Below the pieces are notes generated by a model. That model was not told the DNA's origin. It did no database searches and saw only the letters and a program-made list of their open reading frames with translations. The position numbers and the translations under genes are program-made. This document shows positions 44,017 to 55,638 of a stretch of 64,000 nt of DNA, piece by piece. Source of the stretch: Nematopogon swammerdamellus (lineage: Eukaryota > Arthropoda > Insecta > Lepidoptera > Adelidae); contig OX336345.1 of NCBI GenBank assembly GCA_946902875.1, positions 9,579,395 to 9,643,394 on the forward strand. The letters run 5' to 3'. Position 1 is the stretch's first letter; each line of letters begins with the position of its first letter.

Positions 44017-44087
44017 ATAGTATAAATTTTGCATTGTGCCGAAATGTACAAATACGTCTATCAAAACGCCAGAGAAACTGATGTACC

Positions 44088-44166
44088 GTGTGGGGCCGGT
44101 ACTTTAAAAGAATAGCCCCACTGCATCTCTCCCCGTGTATGTCGTAAAAGGCGACTAAGGGATATG
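44088..44166 (+). repeat. dispersed repeat R4, 5' part
   Basis: TACCGTGTGGGGCCGGTACT through GTAAAAGGCGACTAAGGGAT, truncated after that. A SINE-A scrap (GGTGGTAGGGTTTAACCCGC, 44188-44207) follows. Confidence 0.65.
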
Positions 44167-44210
44167 ACTTCCTTCTTATATTACTAGGTGGTAGGGTTTA
44201 ACCCGCCCGG

Positions 44211-44760
44211 GTTTGTACTCATTTGGTGGGTTTGGACGAGTGTGCCATAATTCCACCAATACACTTGGTGACGAGGGTCTGATGATGGAGACAGAAGGTG
44301 GACAGTGGAACTCTTCAACCGTTACTAGTAACCCTCTCGAGTTTGGGCTCATTTCGTTGGTTCGGACGAGTGGGCCATACTTCTACTAATACACTTGGTG
44401 ACGAGGGTCTGATGATGGAGACAGAAGGTGGACAGTGGAACTCTTCAACCGTTACTAGTAACCCCCTCGAGTTTGGGCTCATTTGGTTGGTTCGGACGAG
44501 TGCTCCATACTTCCACCAATACACTTGGTGACGAGGGTCTGATGATGGAGACAGGAGGTGGACAGTGGAACTATTCGACCGTTACTAATAACCCACTCGA
44601 GTTTGGGCTCATTTGGTTGGTTTGGACGAGTGTCCCATACTTCTACTAATACATTTGGTGACGAGGGTCTGATGATGGAATCAGGAGGTGGGTGGTGAAA
44701 CTCTTCAACCGTTACTAGTAACTTCTCGAGTTTGGACTCATTTGGTAGGTTTGGACTGTC
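44211..44760 (+). repeat. 130-bp minisatellite, about 4.2 copies
   Basis: GGGTCTGATGATGGA begins at 44275, 44405, 44535 and 44665, an exact 130-bp period; the head word TTTGGGCTCATTTGGTTGG recurs with the same period. Units differ by a few substitutions. As 130 is not a multiple of three, the plus- and minus-strand frames that overlay it (up to 125 codons) are not expected to be genes. Confidence 0.9.
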
Positions 44761-45377
44761 TGCGAACTGATTCTTAAAGGGTTCTTTCGAATGTTTGGAG
44801 AACCCAAACCCCATTTCGTACCCTGCTGCTAATATTCTAAATTTGAAATCTTTCACGACCGGCCAGATGCGCTTAATATAATATTACGGTACGAGTAACC
44901 TCCTTTCAATTTGTGCTGCCCTGGTACTTTAGAACCAGAGAGATAAATGTGTACAAGCCGACGCTTGGGCCGATTGTGCCTCTCTATCGCTTGTTACGCG
45001 CTCTCGCTTGCACACACAGGCTCAGATGTAACGTGACACTTTTTCGTGCGTGCAGCCGGTGTTCATCAATTTATAAGACGTGACGTTATCACGTCGAAAA
45101 TTCATACTCATATTTTTCTAGATAATCGAGGTTTTATGCTTCAGGAAAGGGTCGCCAAAACCTTGTACAACATCAGAAACTGACATTTTAATGGCGATTA
45201 TATCGGAAAATTTGAGTCATAGAAAAACAAATTATTGAGCTTTTTATGAAACTTATTCAACTAGAAACCTGTGGTGATAAGCAAATAAAACTGGGACAAT
45301 CTGTACATATTATATACACATAAGTTGGAACAGAAAAAACATAGGTACATACAATTTGCATAAACATTTCATGTCAG
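44761..45377. other. unassigned stretch
   Basis: No supported feature. Moderately GC-rich around 44940-45060. Confidence 0.4.
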
Positions 45378-45450
45378 TCAGCGTGTATACGTCCACTGCA
45401 GGACATACGCCTCTCCAATTTTCCTCCCGTCCTCCGGCCTTCCGCTGTAA
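45378..45450 (-). pseudogene. RTE-type LINE extreme 3' end
   Basis: The minus strand reads KIGEAYVLQWTYTR and then stops, the RTE C-terminal ending, after a GC-rich run. No more of the element is visible. Confidence 0.55.
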
Positions 45451-46204
45451 ATAAACATTTACTTACTCTGAATTATATAGTGTAACACTATCGATGCACC
45501 TATCTCTAATTCTATTAGAACACTCTGACTATACGATCATTCTAAGTAAATGTACATAATATGTACTTTAGTACATATTACCTATATAAGTGAAACAGAA
45601 GAATATATTATGATGATAACACAATTCCGGTGTGTACGCCAAACCAGCCAACATTTCCGCGGGAAAACTTTCCCCGTGCTGACTAAATTAAAACTTAATT
45701 GTCGGGCAGAATTTTTAAATATGGAACGTCAAAAGTTGGCACGGAAATGGACGCCGCGAACCTGCGAGAGATAAATTAAAATCGTGCGCGCGCATAACGA
45801 ATAGCCCTCAGCCTCACTGTTTACAACCGTAAAGCATAGGCTTTATGTTTTACTGGGGGAACAGACAACTGCTTAAAGAGCATTTTATATCATTTTTCTT
45901 CCTTTAGAAGTGTCAGACTATCAGACTAGGTCTTTTGTATAGTCGAATAGTAGCATAGGATTGTTTTATTACGCGTTAGTAACAATTAAGCACGTATGCG
46001 AACTTTACGAGTATAAATATGACTTTCTTATTTGTTTTTAAATAGTGCATAATAAGTATTGGACGTTGGGCCCGTCGAGATTCCAAAAAGTGACAGTAAA
46101 TATTTAGAATATCTTCTAAAACTTAAAAGTAGGTTTTAAAAACAAGAAAAGATGTTATGCAACATTTCTCGACGTACACACATATGTAATGTGTTTAGCA
46201 CAAC
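45451..46204. other. unassigned stretch
   Basis: AT-rich. A 74-codon frame at 45550-45774 has no motif. Confidence 0.4.
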
Positions 46205-46428
46205 CCCGACTACCACGCCTAACAAAGTATTAGGACAAGTAATATCAAGCAGCAAATAAGGCACCTGCTGCCTGACTCGATGGAGGGGCCGAGCCAAGGT
46301 TGGAGGTGGCCAGCCTGTTGCCCTTTAGCACGGCATCTTGTCCTTATCCCCTAGTCGCCTTTTGCGACATGCACGAGGAGAGATGCAGTGGGGCTATTAT
46401 TTTTAAGTACTGGCCCCACACGGTTTTG
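46205..46428 (-). repeat. dispersed repeat R4, inverted copy
   Basis: The complement of R4: CCTTTAGCACGGCATCTTGT, CCCTAGTCGCCTTTTGCGAC, GAGAGATGCAGTGGGGCTAT and GTACTGGCCCCACACGG. Confidence 0.65.
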
Positions 46429-46507
46429 TTTGTTCAGTTATACAATTGATAAAACGTTATTATGTATGTAATGATGTTACTCGTAAGATTTAATAAATGC
46501 GAATATG

Positions 46508-46760
46508 TATACAGGGTGTTCGGCACATGGACCGACAAATTTTTTTTGTAGGTAAGTGGGTCTTTTGAAGGGTGACCTATGACACCTTTTGTCTGGTGTC
46601 ACGTGGTATCGAAATACGATTTTTTTTTTCTTTATTTTTGAAAATTACCAAAATTTCAGCTTTAACCCCTTGTAACTTTTTTGTTTATGATTATATCTGC
46701 ACGAAATAAAATTTGTTTGATTTTACGATGTACCCTTGTTCTAGGAAAAATATCATTTGA
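46508..46760 (+). mobile_element. one-ended MITE fragment (TACAGGGTGTTCGGC)
   Basis: TATACAGGGTGTTCGGCACA is a typical insect Tc1/mariner-type MITE end, similar in form to the one at 142. No inverse end was found downstream, so its limit is uncertain. Confidence 0.4.
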
Positions 46761-47229
46761 TGAAGTTAATACCATGACAAGGACTTATGACCTCCCAAAG
46801 TACCGAGAACGAGTAAAAATATGACAGAATCTTAATTTCTTAATCCATTAAAAAAAACTGACAGCAATTGAGAGCTTCATTTCCTTTAAAAAATTGGGTA
46901 GGCAGTATCAGGCTACTGCCGTCAGTCTTCGTGAATACATGCAATTTTAGATTGGGATTGGGGATATGAATTCTAGTAAAACAAAAATTGAGGTGGGTAG
47001 TAGTCGCTTTGCACTCCTGACGTTATACGATTATCACGTTATCACGATCGACGTTAATCACGATATAACATGTGAGCATCATTGATTTTCATTGGTCAGC
47101 CAAACAGGGATTGAACATATTCGTATATATTTCGGATCGGTCGCATTTAACGCTTGATGCACGATCGTATCACGTTCTGCTATACTTTTCCTTGGTCAAA
47201 ATATTATCGTTAAGAAATTCTCCAAAAGT

Positions 47230-47529
47230 TTACAACGTAACGTTTAGTTTCGAGATTAATTTTGTTTCTTTTATGTTTTCTAAGAAATAAATATTTTGGA
47301 TTTGAACTTGGATTTGGAAGTATTCGTCGCATTTTACGAACCGTCCGTTCGAGGCTGCTTTTCGATCGATGTCCGCCATTGAGGGACCCACGTTTCCTGT
47401 GACAATGTCTCCAGTGATATTTTCTCGTTGTTCTTCCGGATCGTCCACGTCCATTGGAGTCGATATCAACGACTTGATCGAGTTTGACACCAGGCGGACG
47501 GTAACTGGTCGCGGGCGATCAAATTTTCA
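47230..47529 (-). other. unrecognised open frame
   Basis: Minus-strand frame of about 100 codons, with an acidic stretch (TPMDVDDPEEQRENITGDIV) and ADIDRKAASNGRFVKC, and codon choices that look protein-like in the upstream half. No start, splice sites or family could be settled. The plus strand is also open here. It may be a transposon protein fragment. Confidence 0.2.
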
Positions 47530-47821
47530 CTTGCTTCGCCCGAGTCTTGCACAATGACATTTTGTCTGATGATGTTCACTTGATTACGTCATAATTTCAA
47601 GGCCACGGACTCATGACCTGACCATTTCGAAGAGTCGCCGAAACGAACTTTACGATGGTGATTTCACCTTTTGGCTATCAATTATAGTTTTCGAGAAATC
47701 GCCGTGTCATTGTACACAATTTTTATGTCGCTCGAATTTCTGGGGTGCACCCCCTTTCTGAAAAAGAAGACGTTCATGTATTCACGTCAAAAGTTCGCTA
47801 GTTTACGCCCTTTACAACGAA

Positions 47822-48067
47822 CGGTATACCACATGCCATACAAATCTTTCACTATGTGGCCAAAATTAGGGACAGAGACAGAACAGAACGACAACACGGG
47901 CACTCGCTTCCCGTATTGAGAGCTTTTTCGGGAGCATTTTCAAATTTAGAATAGGTACCGGTCGCGCGGGCACTCTTGCAAATTATCCCTAAATTTTGTC
48001 GTTCTGTTCTGTCTCTGTGTCTAATTTTGGCCATATAGTGAATGATTTGTATAACATTTGGTATATC
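47822..48067. mobile_element. 246-bp fold-back MITE
   Basis: The left arm has CACTATGTGGCCAAAATTAG and GGGACAGAGACAGAACAGAA; the right arm is the inverse (TTCTGTTCTGTCTCTGTGTC, CTAATTTTGGCCATATAGTG). Arms are about 70 bp with several mismatches around a loop of about 100 bp. No clear target duplication. Confidence 0.75.
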
Positions 48068-48485
48068 ATACAAAATACATACAAAAATAATTTATGATAA
48101 TATAAATTTGTTGACATAAAATGTTATAATAATTTAAAAACCAGCCGAAAATACCTATAAGTAACCCATTATGAAATACAAATAAATACCTACATTTCAA
48201 ACACAAACTCTTAACGCATCGTTTCCTTTCGTATATAAAAGCGTCGTTATGTTTAAGGGCCCGCAAGAATGCAAGCCTTGTTCAAAATTTCAGATGCTTA
48301 CCCCTCGCAGCGCCAAGAGCGAAATTGCTACATCGACTGAAACGTACATATTTCTGCTGAAGTTTTGCAAGTGAAAAGTGAGCCATGCTTACAATAAGTT
48401 AGTAGACACTTAACATAATCAAAATGCATTTGCCAAAACCTATTACTATCTAATTCTGCTATGTATATCGTACGTATTATGTACG
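48068..48485. other. unassigned stretch
   Basis: AT-rich. No supported feature. Confidence 0.4.
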
Positions 48486-48489
48486 CGCG

Positions 48490-48620
48490 TCCCAATGAAT
48501 GAAAGGTTAACTGGAAGAAATACCTTAATATCTTTGTCCGCCTCGAAGCGCAACTATGCATTCTCTTAAACTGTAATTCATATGTATTTATTTATAGTTT
48601 TATGTATTTAATTTAATGTA
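48490..48620 (+). repeat. Jockey LINE 3' untranslated fragment
   Basis: AAAGGTTAACTGGAAGAAAT, then TATCTTTGTCCGCCTC and AT-rich sequence, the same order as in the clearer copy at 48785. This block ends many lepidopteran Jockey LINEs. Confidence 0.55.
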
Positions 48621-48782
48621 TAATTTGCGATTTCTATGTTCAATTAACTAGTATGTACTTATATGTAGTGTATATTATAGTTTATCATAGTTATTTTCCA
48701 TATATTATTCTATTTTACATTCCCACACTCAAGTCTTTTGCTACTACCTACTTATATCTCACAACATACGACTCTCAAACAT

Positions 48783-48905
48783 CCAAAGGTTGACTGGGAG
48801 AAATCCCTGTAAGGGATAAGTTCGCCTTTGCCCCTCATGTAAATTGCTTATCGTTTGTTACTGTTAAATGTTTTGGAGCAATAAAGTATTTCTATCTATC
48901 TAGGT
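48783..48905 (+). repeat. Jockey LINE 3' end with TCTA tail
   Basis: CAAAGGTTGACTGGGAGAAA, TCCCTGTAAGGGATAAGTTC, GCCTTTGC and then GCAATAAAGTATTTCTATCT with a TCTA repeat. The AATAAA before the tail is the likely polyadenylation signal. Confidence 0.65.
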
Positions 48906-49267
48906 ATCTATTCTATGCGTTTTTGGAACTATAAAGAATTTCTGATTCTATATTTTCTTGAACTAACTTTTCTCTTTTCAACATTTCCAACCCCAAACGT
49001 GAATGGATACTCTATCTTCAGTACAACGAGGATATCGCGAAAAACGCTGAAATAAAACGACGCGATGATATTTTGTGCTTTTTTGACAAGCGCGTAAAGT
49101 TCCCTTGCTTTGTATGTCGTCTTTGTACGCGCGATGTTAAAAGTGTAGCTAGCTTGTAACATGTGGTATCTGGCAAGCGAGGCGACGTTTCAGATCCGCG
49201 TTCGTATATCTGTCAGTTCACAACAATACGAATGCGTACAGAACTGAGAATTGAAATCGATAGAAAT
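48906..49267. other. unassigned stretch
   Basis: No supported feature. Confidence 0.4.
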
Positions 49268-49465
49268 GTGGGCCGCGGTAGCTCAGTGGTGCTCTGTGTC
49301 GGCGTTCGATGGTCGAATTAAACAGGTCCCTTTCCTTGTCCTTGATACGGTTTGACACGTCCGGAAAGATACTGTGTGAAGGTCGGTCGAAAGGCCTATG
49401 AAAAATAGTTGGTGTTTTCCGTCAATTCAGTATAGCGAGTTCAGCGAAGTGTTATGCGCTGATAT
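49268..49465 (+). mobile_element. SINE-A, diverged and internally deleted
   Basis: GGCCGCGGTAGCTCAGTGGTG (A-box-like), GATGGTCGAATTAAAC, then GTGAAGGTCGGTCGAAAGGC, GGTGTTTTCCGTCAATTCAG and GTGTTATGCGCTGA. The 5S segment is mostly lost. Confidence 0.6.
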
Positions 49466-49627
49466 ATATATATTTATGTATTTATTTATTTATTTATAAG
49501 ATACAAAACTTTGAAAAAAGCTGCGTGAAAACTGAACAGCCTAGAATAAAATTCCTTCTGTTTACTGTCTTTTAAATAATTTACTATGCCTTGGTACGTA
49601 CACAATTAAAGCAAATCGCCAATTTAC

Positions 49628-49702
49628 CGCCGTTGGCATCGTTAGACACCTTATGGGTGGCTAGTCGCAAAAGCAGTCGAGCTTTCAATAAAAAAAATTA
49701 TT
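49628..49702 (+). pseudogene. LINE 3' end scrap (R6)
   Basis: GGCATCGTTAGACACCTTATGGGTGG, split here over the R6 terminal block, then GAGCTTTCAATAAAAAAAAT. Confidence 0.45.
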
Positions 49703-49925
49703 CCATGAATAAAATTTATAGGTATAGACAAAATAAATAAATAAAAGTTTCAAAATTTTAAGTAAAATAAAATAAGATGTTTGAAAAAATATATATACCG
49801 TTACTGTTACAATTAACTGTAGATTGAATTCCATCTACGCTACGCAATCTTCTGATTGTCTTCGTCCCCAAATCCAAGGGCGAAATCTGTAACTACTCGC
49901 CGAACAACGACGCACGCGCCGCCGT

Positions 49926-50048
49926 CGACGATCATTTGTATAAGTCGAGAACTACTTAGAATGTAATCGACGATCATTTTTATAAGTCGAGAACTACTTA
50001 GAATGTAATCGACGATCATTTGTATAAGTCGAGAACTACTTATAATCC
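49926..50048 (+). repeat. 42-bp tandem repeat, three copies
   Basis: CGACGATCATTTGTATAAGT begins at 49926, 49968 and 50010. Units are nearly identical, the last diverging at its end. Confidence 0.9.
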
Positions 50049-50150
50049 ATACATAGTGCTAACAACTGTATTAGTACTAACACTACTCAATAAATACTAA
50101 CAACCACTTAACAAGTACATAATACATTATTGATCAACAGCAGTAATACT

Positions 50151-50925
50151 TAGAATAAATATACGTTTTAAAAATACATTCATTCTGCACGTAGGTACTT
50201 TCGATTCTTTCCATAAATCAAAATTACTATAAATGGAATACTGACTAATAGATGATGATGATCAATTTATTAACAATGCTGATGTCCCGTCTATCCTTTC
50301 GAATTGTACGGAACAGAAGATGTGTAAGTACTCGAGAGGATTAAATGGGTTATGTATAGTTTGGGGTTAGCTAGCGTAGGTCGGAGTGGGTTAAGTTTAG
50401 TTAGGGTAGGTCGGAATTGTGGTTCTATCTACGGGTTCTGTATGTGACCCAGTGACACTGATATTCGTGAAGGTATACTTATAATAAATACACGTTTTAA
50501 AAATAAAATTTATTTTGCACGTAGGTACTTTCGATGCTTTCCATAAATCAAAATTACTATAAATGGAATACTGACTAATAGATTATGATGACCAATTTAT
50601 TAACAATGCTGATGTCCCGTCTACCCTTTCGAATTGTACGGAACAGAAGATGTGTAAGTACTCGAGAGGATTAAATGGGTTATGTATAGTTTGGGGTTAG
50701 CTAGCGTAGGTCGGAGTGGGTTAAGTTTAGTTAGGGTAGGTCGGAATTGTGGTTGTATCTACGGGTTCTGTATGTGACCCAGTGACACTGATATTTGTGA
50801 AGGTATACTTATAATAAATACACGTTTTAAAATTAAAATTTATTTTGCACGTAGGTACTTTCGATGCTTTCCATAAATCAAAATTACTATAAATGGAATA
50901 TTGACTAATAGATGATGATGATTGT
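50151..50925 (+). repeat. 330-bp tandem repeat, about 2.3 copies
   Basis: GTAGGTACTTTCGAT starts at 50191, 50521 and 50851, an exact 330-bp period. Units are about 97% alike by eye and include GGTTAGCTAGCGTAGGTCGG. The last unit stops after about 100 bp at GATGATGATGATTG. Confidence 0.9.
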
Positions 50926-51326
50926 AGAATTATTTTTAGTTTGATTTATTTAATATTAACTCATTTGGTGTATATATATTACCTATATAATTTTTATTAT
51001 TATTCACTGAATTGCCCAAGGCAATATGTCTGCCCTTGCCACATACGAGTATTAAACGGCATAAAGTGCGATATAATATTATTATAACTGGTCAATGTTT
51101 GTGATTGTATGTTTATAATTTATTTTCTTATATTCTGACGAGAAGCTACATAGAGCAAACCTAGATAAAGGAAGACGCCGCCGCGATCGTAACTCGTCTC
51201 ACCCGGCACAGCGAGCTGGCTCTATTTACTTTACTCGTCACGATGCACCGCATAGACCATAGATAGACCATATAGCATAGACCGAACACTAGCGAACATT
51301 GCTAAGAAAAATTAGCAAGCTGGTAA
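50926..51326. other. unassigned stretch
   Basis: AT-rich, with a GC-rich patch at about 51170. ATAGACCATAGATAGACCAT short duplications at about 51250. No gene. Confidence 0.4.
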
Positions 51327-51560
51327 TGGGTTAGGCACATCTGTCGCAGGCCCGACAACCGCTGGGTTAGGCGTGTGCTCGAGTGGAGGCCACGTATAGG
51401 CAAACGTGACGTGGGGCGGCCCTTGGCTAGGTGGACAGACGAACTAAAAAAAATTACCGGTGTGGATTGATGAGAAGAGGCGCGAAATGAGAGGTGGCGT
51501 GCCTTGGGAGAGGCCCGTGTCCAGCAGTGGGCCCATAACGGCCGATGATGATGATGGTAA
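51327..51560 (+). pseudogene. RTE-type LINE ORF2 C-terminus
   Basis: The frame reads WVRHICRRPDNRWVRRVLEW, RPRIGKRDVGRPLARWTDEL, KKITGVD, two stops, then EEARNERWRALGEARVQQWA and a stop at 51546-51548, followed by GATGATGATGATGG. This is the standard RTE tail (R.P..RWTD.L, WRALGEA..QQW). The two stop codons show decay. Confidence 0.8.
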
Positions 51561-52275
51561 ACCTTTTATTAAAATTATCTAAATCACAGATACTCGTATC
51601 CATATTTTCAGTACTTGTTTAGGTTAAGAACTCGTATGGAAGGTTCTTCTAGCTCGTATGGGTGTAATTCGCTAGTCAGTCAGACTATTGTGAGGAAAAC
51701 AATCAACAAAATTATGGTTAAAATTATTAGCAAATATTAATAAAATGTACGTACATAAAAATGTTTAATGAAATATTTGCATTCAAAGTAGTTATAGTAT
51801 TTAGATTTTTTTTTATTAGGTCCAAATTGTCTAGCCAAGCTATAGTATACCACGGAGCGAGTTCCCTAGTTGCCTACAGGACAAAGGCCTCTACATCACC
51901 GAGAGGCTGGTACAGGCTTCGCGGCCGCAACGCAGCCTTTTACGAGGATGTCGCCGGCCATTCTGGCCAACGTTAGCCAAGTTTCAGCAAGTTTATTACT
52001 GGGCGAGCGAATATACAATATTTTCCCGACTCCCGTTGTATAGTCGTAAATAGGAGGCTGAAGATGCGAAGAATGTTATCACTTACTATAAGTCAGTGAG
52101 TGTGCACTGACAATTGTATTGTAGAGAAGAAGAACACTTGGCTAGGAACAAGCTGAAATATCTACGAGTAGGTAGATTGTATTTTTCTTCCTATGTAAAT
52201 ATCTTTGAAATTTTATTAATTAATATATTATCATATAGGTACATAATTTGTAGAAATATAGAAAGATTTTTTAAA
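51561..52275. other. unassigned stretch
   Basis: No supported feature. Short frames at 51761 and 52114 have no motif. Confidence 0.4.
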
Positions 52276-52470
52276 GCGCGACATGTGTCGCCGAACCACC
52301 CACAAGGTGTCTAACGACTTCCACGGCATTGTGGGGCTTGCCAATGCCTTGCCGACCTGACAGATGGCTATTCACGCGTCTCTTGAAGGACCCAAGACTG
52401 TACGTCAAGAGGGGGGGCAATATGTGGGCAGGGTGAGCTTTCCAGAGTTTACTAGTTTTGCGGAGGAAGG
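52276..52470 (-). pseudogene. LINE ORF2 C-terminus to 3' end (R6)
   Basis: The minus strand reads LWKAHPAHILPPLLTYSLGS, FKRRVNSHLSGRQGIGKP, then VRHLVGGSATHVAL and a stop. It is the best-preserved reading of the R6 block and shows it is coding sequence of the LINE C-terminus. Confidence 0.7.
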
Positions 52471-52684
52471 ATCTAGCTATTACTAAGTCTACAACGTCTG
52501 TGTGTCCGTCAGTCTGTCTGTCTGTCTGTCTGTCCGTCCGTCCGTCCGTCCGTCCGTCCGTCCGATAGCTGTGGCGATAAAAATATGGAAAAGAGAAAAA
52601 TTAAGGGGGCCCGTACAAGGATTTTTTTTTGTGGTGCGGAAACCTCGTTGCGCGCGTCTGACTCGCACTTAGCCGGTTTTTAAT
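52471..52684 (+). repeat. R2 repeat with TGTC/TCCG microsatellite
   Basis: CTGTCTGTCTGTCTGTCTGT followed by repeated CCGTC (to about 52564) and later TCTGACTCGCACTTAGCCGG. Internally shortened relative to 14303-14658. Confidence 0.65.
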
Positions 52685-53520
52685 GCCTGTCAACAATTGG
52701 TCTTATTCATTAATTTTTAAGTCCAATTTTAAAATGTGTAACAGTAACACATAAAAGTGTGTTATACTACGGTTTATTTGAAAAAATCCGGCGAAACTCG
52801 TAATATTTTATTTTATCCTATAACACAAACAGATGAGCGACCAGATTGTTGAATAAAAAGGGAAATGTATTCCTCACAAAGAAATGTAAATAAGCCACAG
52901 AAACGGCTCGGGAAAGATTCTGAAGAAAATGTCAATTCTCGAACAGCGCCGCTCTCAGAAAGGTTGCACGGCCCAAGAGAGTTTCCGACAGACAAAGGGA
53001 TCAAGGCATTATTGAAAAATAACTGAGGGGTTGGAACAAAGACGCGCAATATTGTAAAAAAAATCTGAGTAGCAAGTATTCATGACTGCGATATTTCGAC
53101 GAATCATTTGTTGCACGATTCAAATCGAGGATAAGAAAATATTACAATTATTGCCAAAATGTACCTACATCGGCTTACGGCAGTACCTAAGTCATCCAAA
53201 ATCCCTCTAAAGACCTTCTCGACACTTGAAAATAAGGTCTCACTGGTATGAAGGAATAAACGTTTTCTTGTAATTATCATTTTAATAAAACTGTGTATTC
53301 AAGCAATAATCGAATCGAGCTAGTTATAAATTCAATAAATATTATCCAGACTATGCGAATGGAATAAAAAGAAAAAAATCTGTTACTTCAGATAAATTGC
53401 GAGCACAGATCGAACGCGTAACCTGGCGTAACCCCTTAGTTGGTCGTCTATCTAAACCAACCAACTGTGATCCATAGTCTCAATACCTATGTAAAAATAA
53501 GGCCGAGTTTACCTCGAGCT
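52685..53520. other. unassigned stretch
   Basis: AT-rich. No supported feature. Confidence 0.4.
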
Positions 53521-54000
53521 CAGTAAGTAATATCGATAATACCATCATTGAAATAATACCAAAGCTATAAATCTACAACAGTAATGTGGTATGGTCCATT
53601 AAAAGATTGCTCACAGAAAAACACGTACCGGGGCGCCAAAGAGTCTAGACCAGCGTTCACGTTCGTCTCCCTTCAATCAAATCAAAATGGTTTTCCAGGG
53701 CAAAGCAATTACTCGTCGCTTCTCCTAACCTTCACACTGGTGTGACAGAGCAGTGTGAAGGTTAGCCGGTTGTCTACCTGACGTGGACAATAATCTGACA
53801 TGTAAGTTGATGCCTAATATGTCAGCTAAATTTTGTTGATGCACTGGACAAACGAAAACAATGATGCGGAAATAGTCGGCGAAATTTTCTGTCTAAAGTT
53901 CTGCATCCAAGAGGATTCTTGGATGCAGAACTTTAACAGTAAGCCTAGTTTAAGAAACTCTTGTTCCACAACTAGGCTTACCATATAAACGTTTAAGCCT
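53521..54000 (+). repeat. block A, first copy of a recent duplication
   Basis: Matches 56630-57109 base for base at an offset of 3109, with one difference seen near the right end (53994). Contains three near-perfect hairpins: a 15-bp stem (CTAACCTTCACACTG, 53725-53765), a 19-bp stem (TAAAGTTCTGCATCCAAGA, 53894-53935) and a 12-bp stem (GTAAGCCTAGTT, 53939-53981). No coding frame. Confidence 0.92.
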
Positions 54001-54537
54001 TTGTTAAAATTGACTAGCTATGTATGTGCGCATCATCAACATCTATCATTGTGCCAAATTTCAAGTTTCTGCGTTACATACTTAGTTTTCGAGAAAAACC
54101 TCTATGACAGACGAACGGGCACGGGAGCGATATTATAAGAATTCCGTTTTTACCTTTTAAGGCAAGGAACCCTAAAATAGTGCATTTCCGTGTTCAGAAT
54201 GGTGCAGAAAAATCACAGGTTTATTTATTTCAGTTTGCAAATTACATAATCGTAGGAATAAGTTTTGTCACAAAAGAAGAATGGATAAAGATAACGACAC
54301 ATTGTCGCGACGCGACTGAAGTCTATTAATCTGAGTATGCCCGCACCGAGACACGTCCGCACTGCTATGTGGTCAGTAACTATTCCAAGTGTAGCACGAT
54401 CACACATCGTCTCTCGTGAACGCGATGTGTACATACAAGCAACGTATGCGTAACGTGTACGTGCGCGTCGCAGCGCGACTAATTGGCTGACCTCGTGCCA
54501 AACAAAACAATAATTTTCCCAACTTTTATTTTATAAA

Positions 54538-54834
54538 GCGGCCTACTCACGTCCCTGCAAGCAGGGCTGATATCAGGGGTAGCGTTGCCAGACGTGGATG
54601 CCATAATTATGATGTTATTAATGCCATATTTTCAGACCCTGTACCGCATAATAGTACGGTTAAAATGTGATAATTTAATTACTAGCTACAATTTATTTAC
54701 AACGGCCGCACCGACCGAAGGCAAGCGAGGGCATGAAATATTGTATGAATACCATAATGATGATACGTCTAGCAACGCCGCCACCCTAATATCGGCCTTG
54801 CTTGCAGGACAAACAAGGGACTTGAGTAGGCCGC
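54538..54834. mobile_element. 297-bp fold-back MITE (GCGGCCTACTCA ends)
   Basis: Starts GCGGCCTACTCACGTCCCTG and ends GACTTGAGTAGGCCGC, its inverse. Inverted similarity continues through CTGCAAGCAGGGCTGATATC and GCGTTGCCAGACGT to about 85 bp, with small gaps. The 91-codon frame overlying it is a by-product. No certain target duplication. Confidence 0.75.
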
Positions 54835-55374
54835 CTATCGTTCGATCCGTGAGAGTTTAGGGCACGCACCAGACGAGACGGTTGCTGCATACAGGCATAA
54901 AGTGTCACACACACACACACACACTGAACAAGCACATACCATTGGTACTTGTATATGCGCTTGTATGGCGTCGTACACTTGGAATCGGGCTAAAGTTTTG
55001 AGTTATTTATTAACGGCGTGGCGTCTCGGTTCGATGCTGACGGCTAAGTGGACGCGCGCGCTTGAAATAAAGTCCGTTGGCGCCTAGCGATAGTGCTGCC
55101 CATGTCAAGCGCTCCCCATGTGTTACATAACTGCGACATTATACGAGTAGATATGTAATTAAATTAAATTTAAAAAAACAAGTTAAGAGAGATCGTTGTT
55201 CGTCAATGAATTATAAGTTAAATATGTTATTCACACAGAGAGGGTTCCTTCGTCTTACACGTAAGACGAGTGTGCGCGGCAATCTCGCGTTCGGCACAGC
55301 TTATTTTGTATTGATACATTGAGTCCTTCGTATCTAGCAAGATGGCAACATAATTACATTGTGTTCCCTCACAC

Positions 55375-55622
55375 CATCTATGGGTGTATCCATCATATTT
55401 TTATAGTTAAAAATGTGTAATCATTCGGTAGATGGCGCTGAACGTTTCTTGTATGGGGACCCCTCTTAATTTTTTACTTTTTGCTTTGTGTGTTATTTGT
55501 TAGGATATCCGCCACAATAACACATATTCTGTGTAAATTTCAACCGGCTATCTACCTATTGTGGCTCAAAAGATAAAGCCCCAAGACGGAGTACATAGGT
55601 TCCGTATGGATACGGAACCCTA
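55375..55622 (-). repeat. R2 repeat, inverted
   Basis: CGGTAGATGGCGCTGAACG, ATAACACATATTCTGTG, CGGCTATCTACCTATTGTGG and GGATACGGAACCCTAAAA are complements of the 14303-14658 blocks. Confidence 0.65.
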
Positions 55623-55638
55623 AAAATATGCTTTAAAT

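Noticed and set aside
44479..44856. 125-codon minus-strand open frame as a gene
   Set aside because: It overlays the 130-bp minisatellite. The unit length is not a multiple of three and plus-strand frames overlap it.
47565..47600. Second hammerhead core (CTGATGA) and similar words at 22093, 36368 and 44278
   Set aside because: None is followed by a pairable stem II and GAAA at the right distance.
49181..49225. Minus-strand GAAACGTC preceded by CTGACAGA as a hammerhead
   Set aside because: The core has an extra base and no stem II pairing.
54585..54860. 91-codon plus-strand open frame as a gene
   Set aside because: It lies almost wholly inside the fold-back MITE at 54538-54834 and has no motif.
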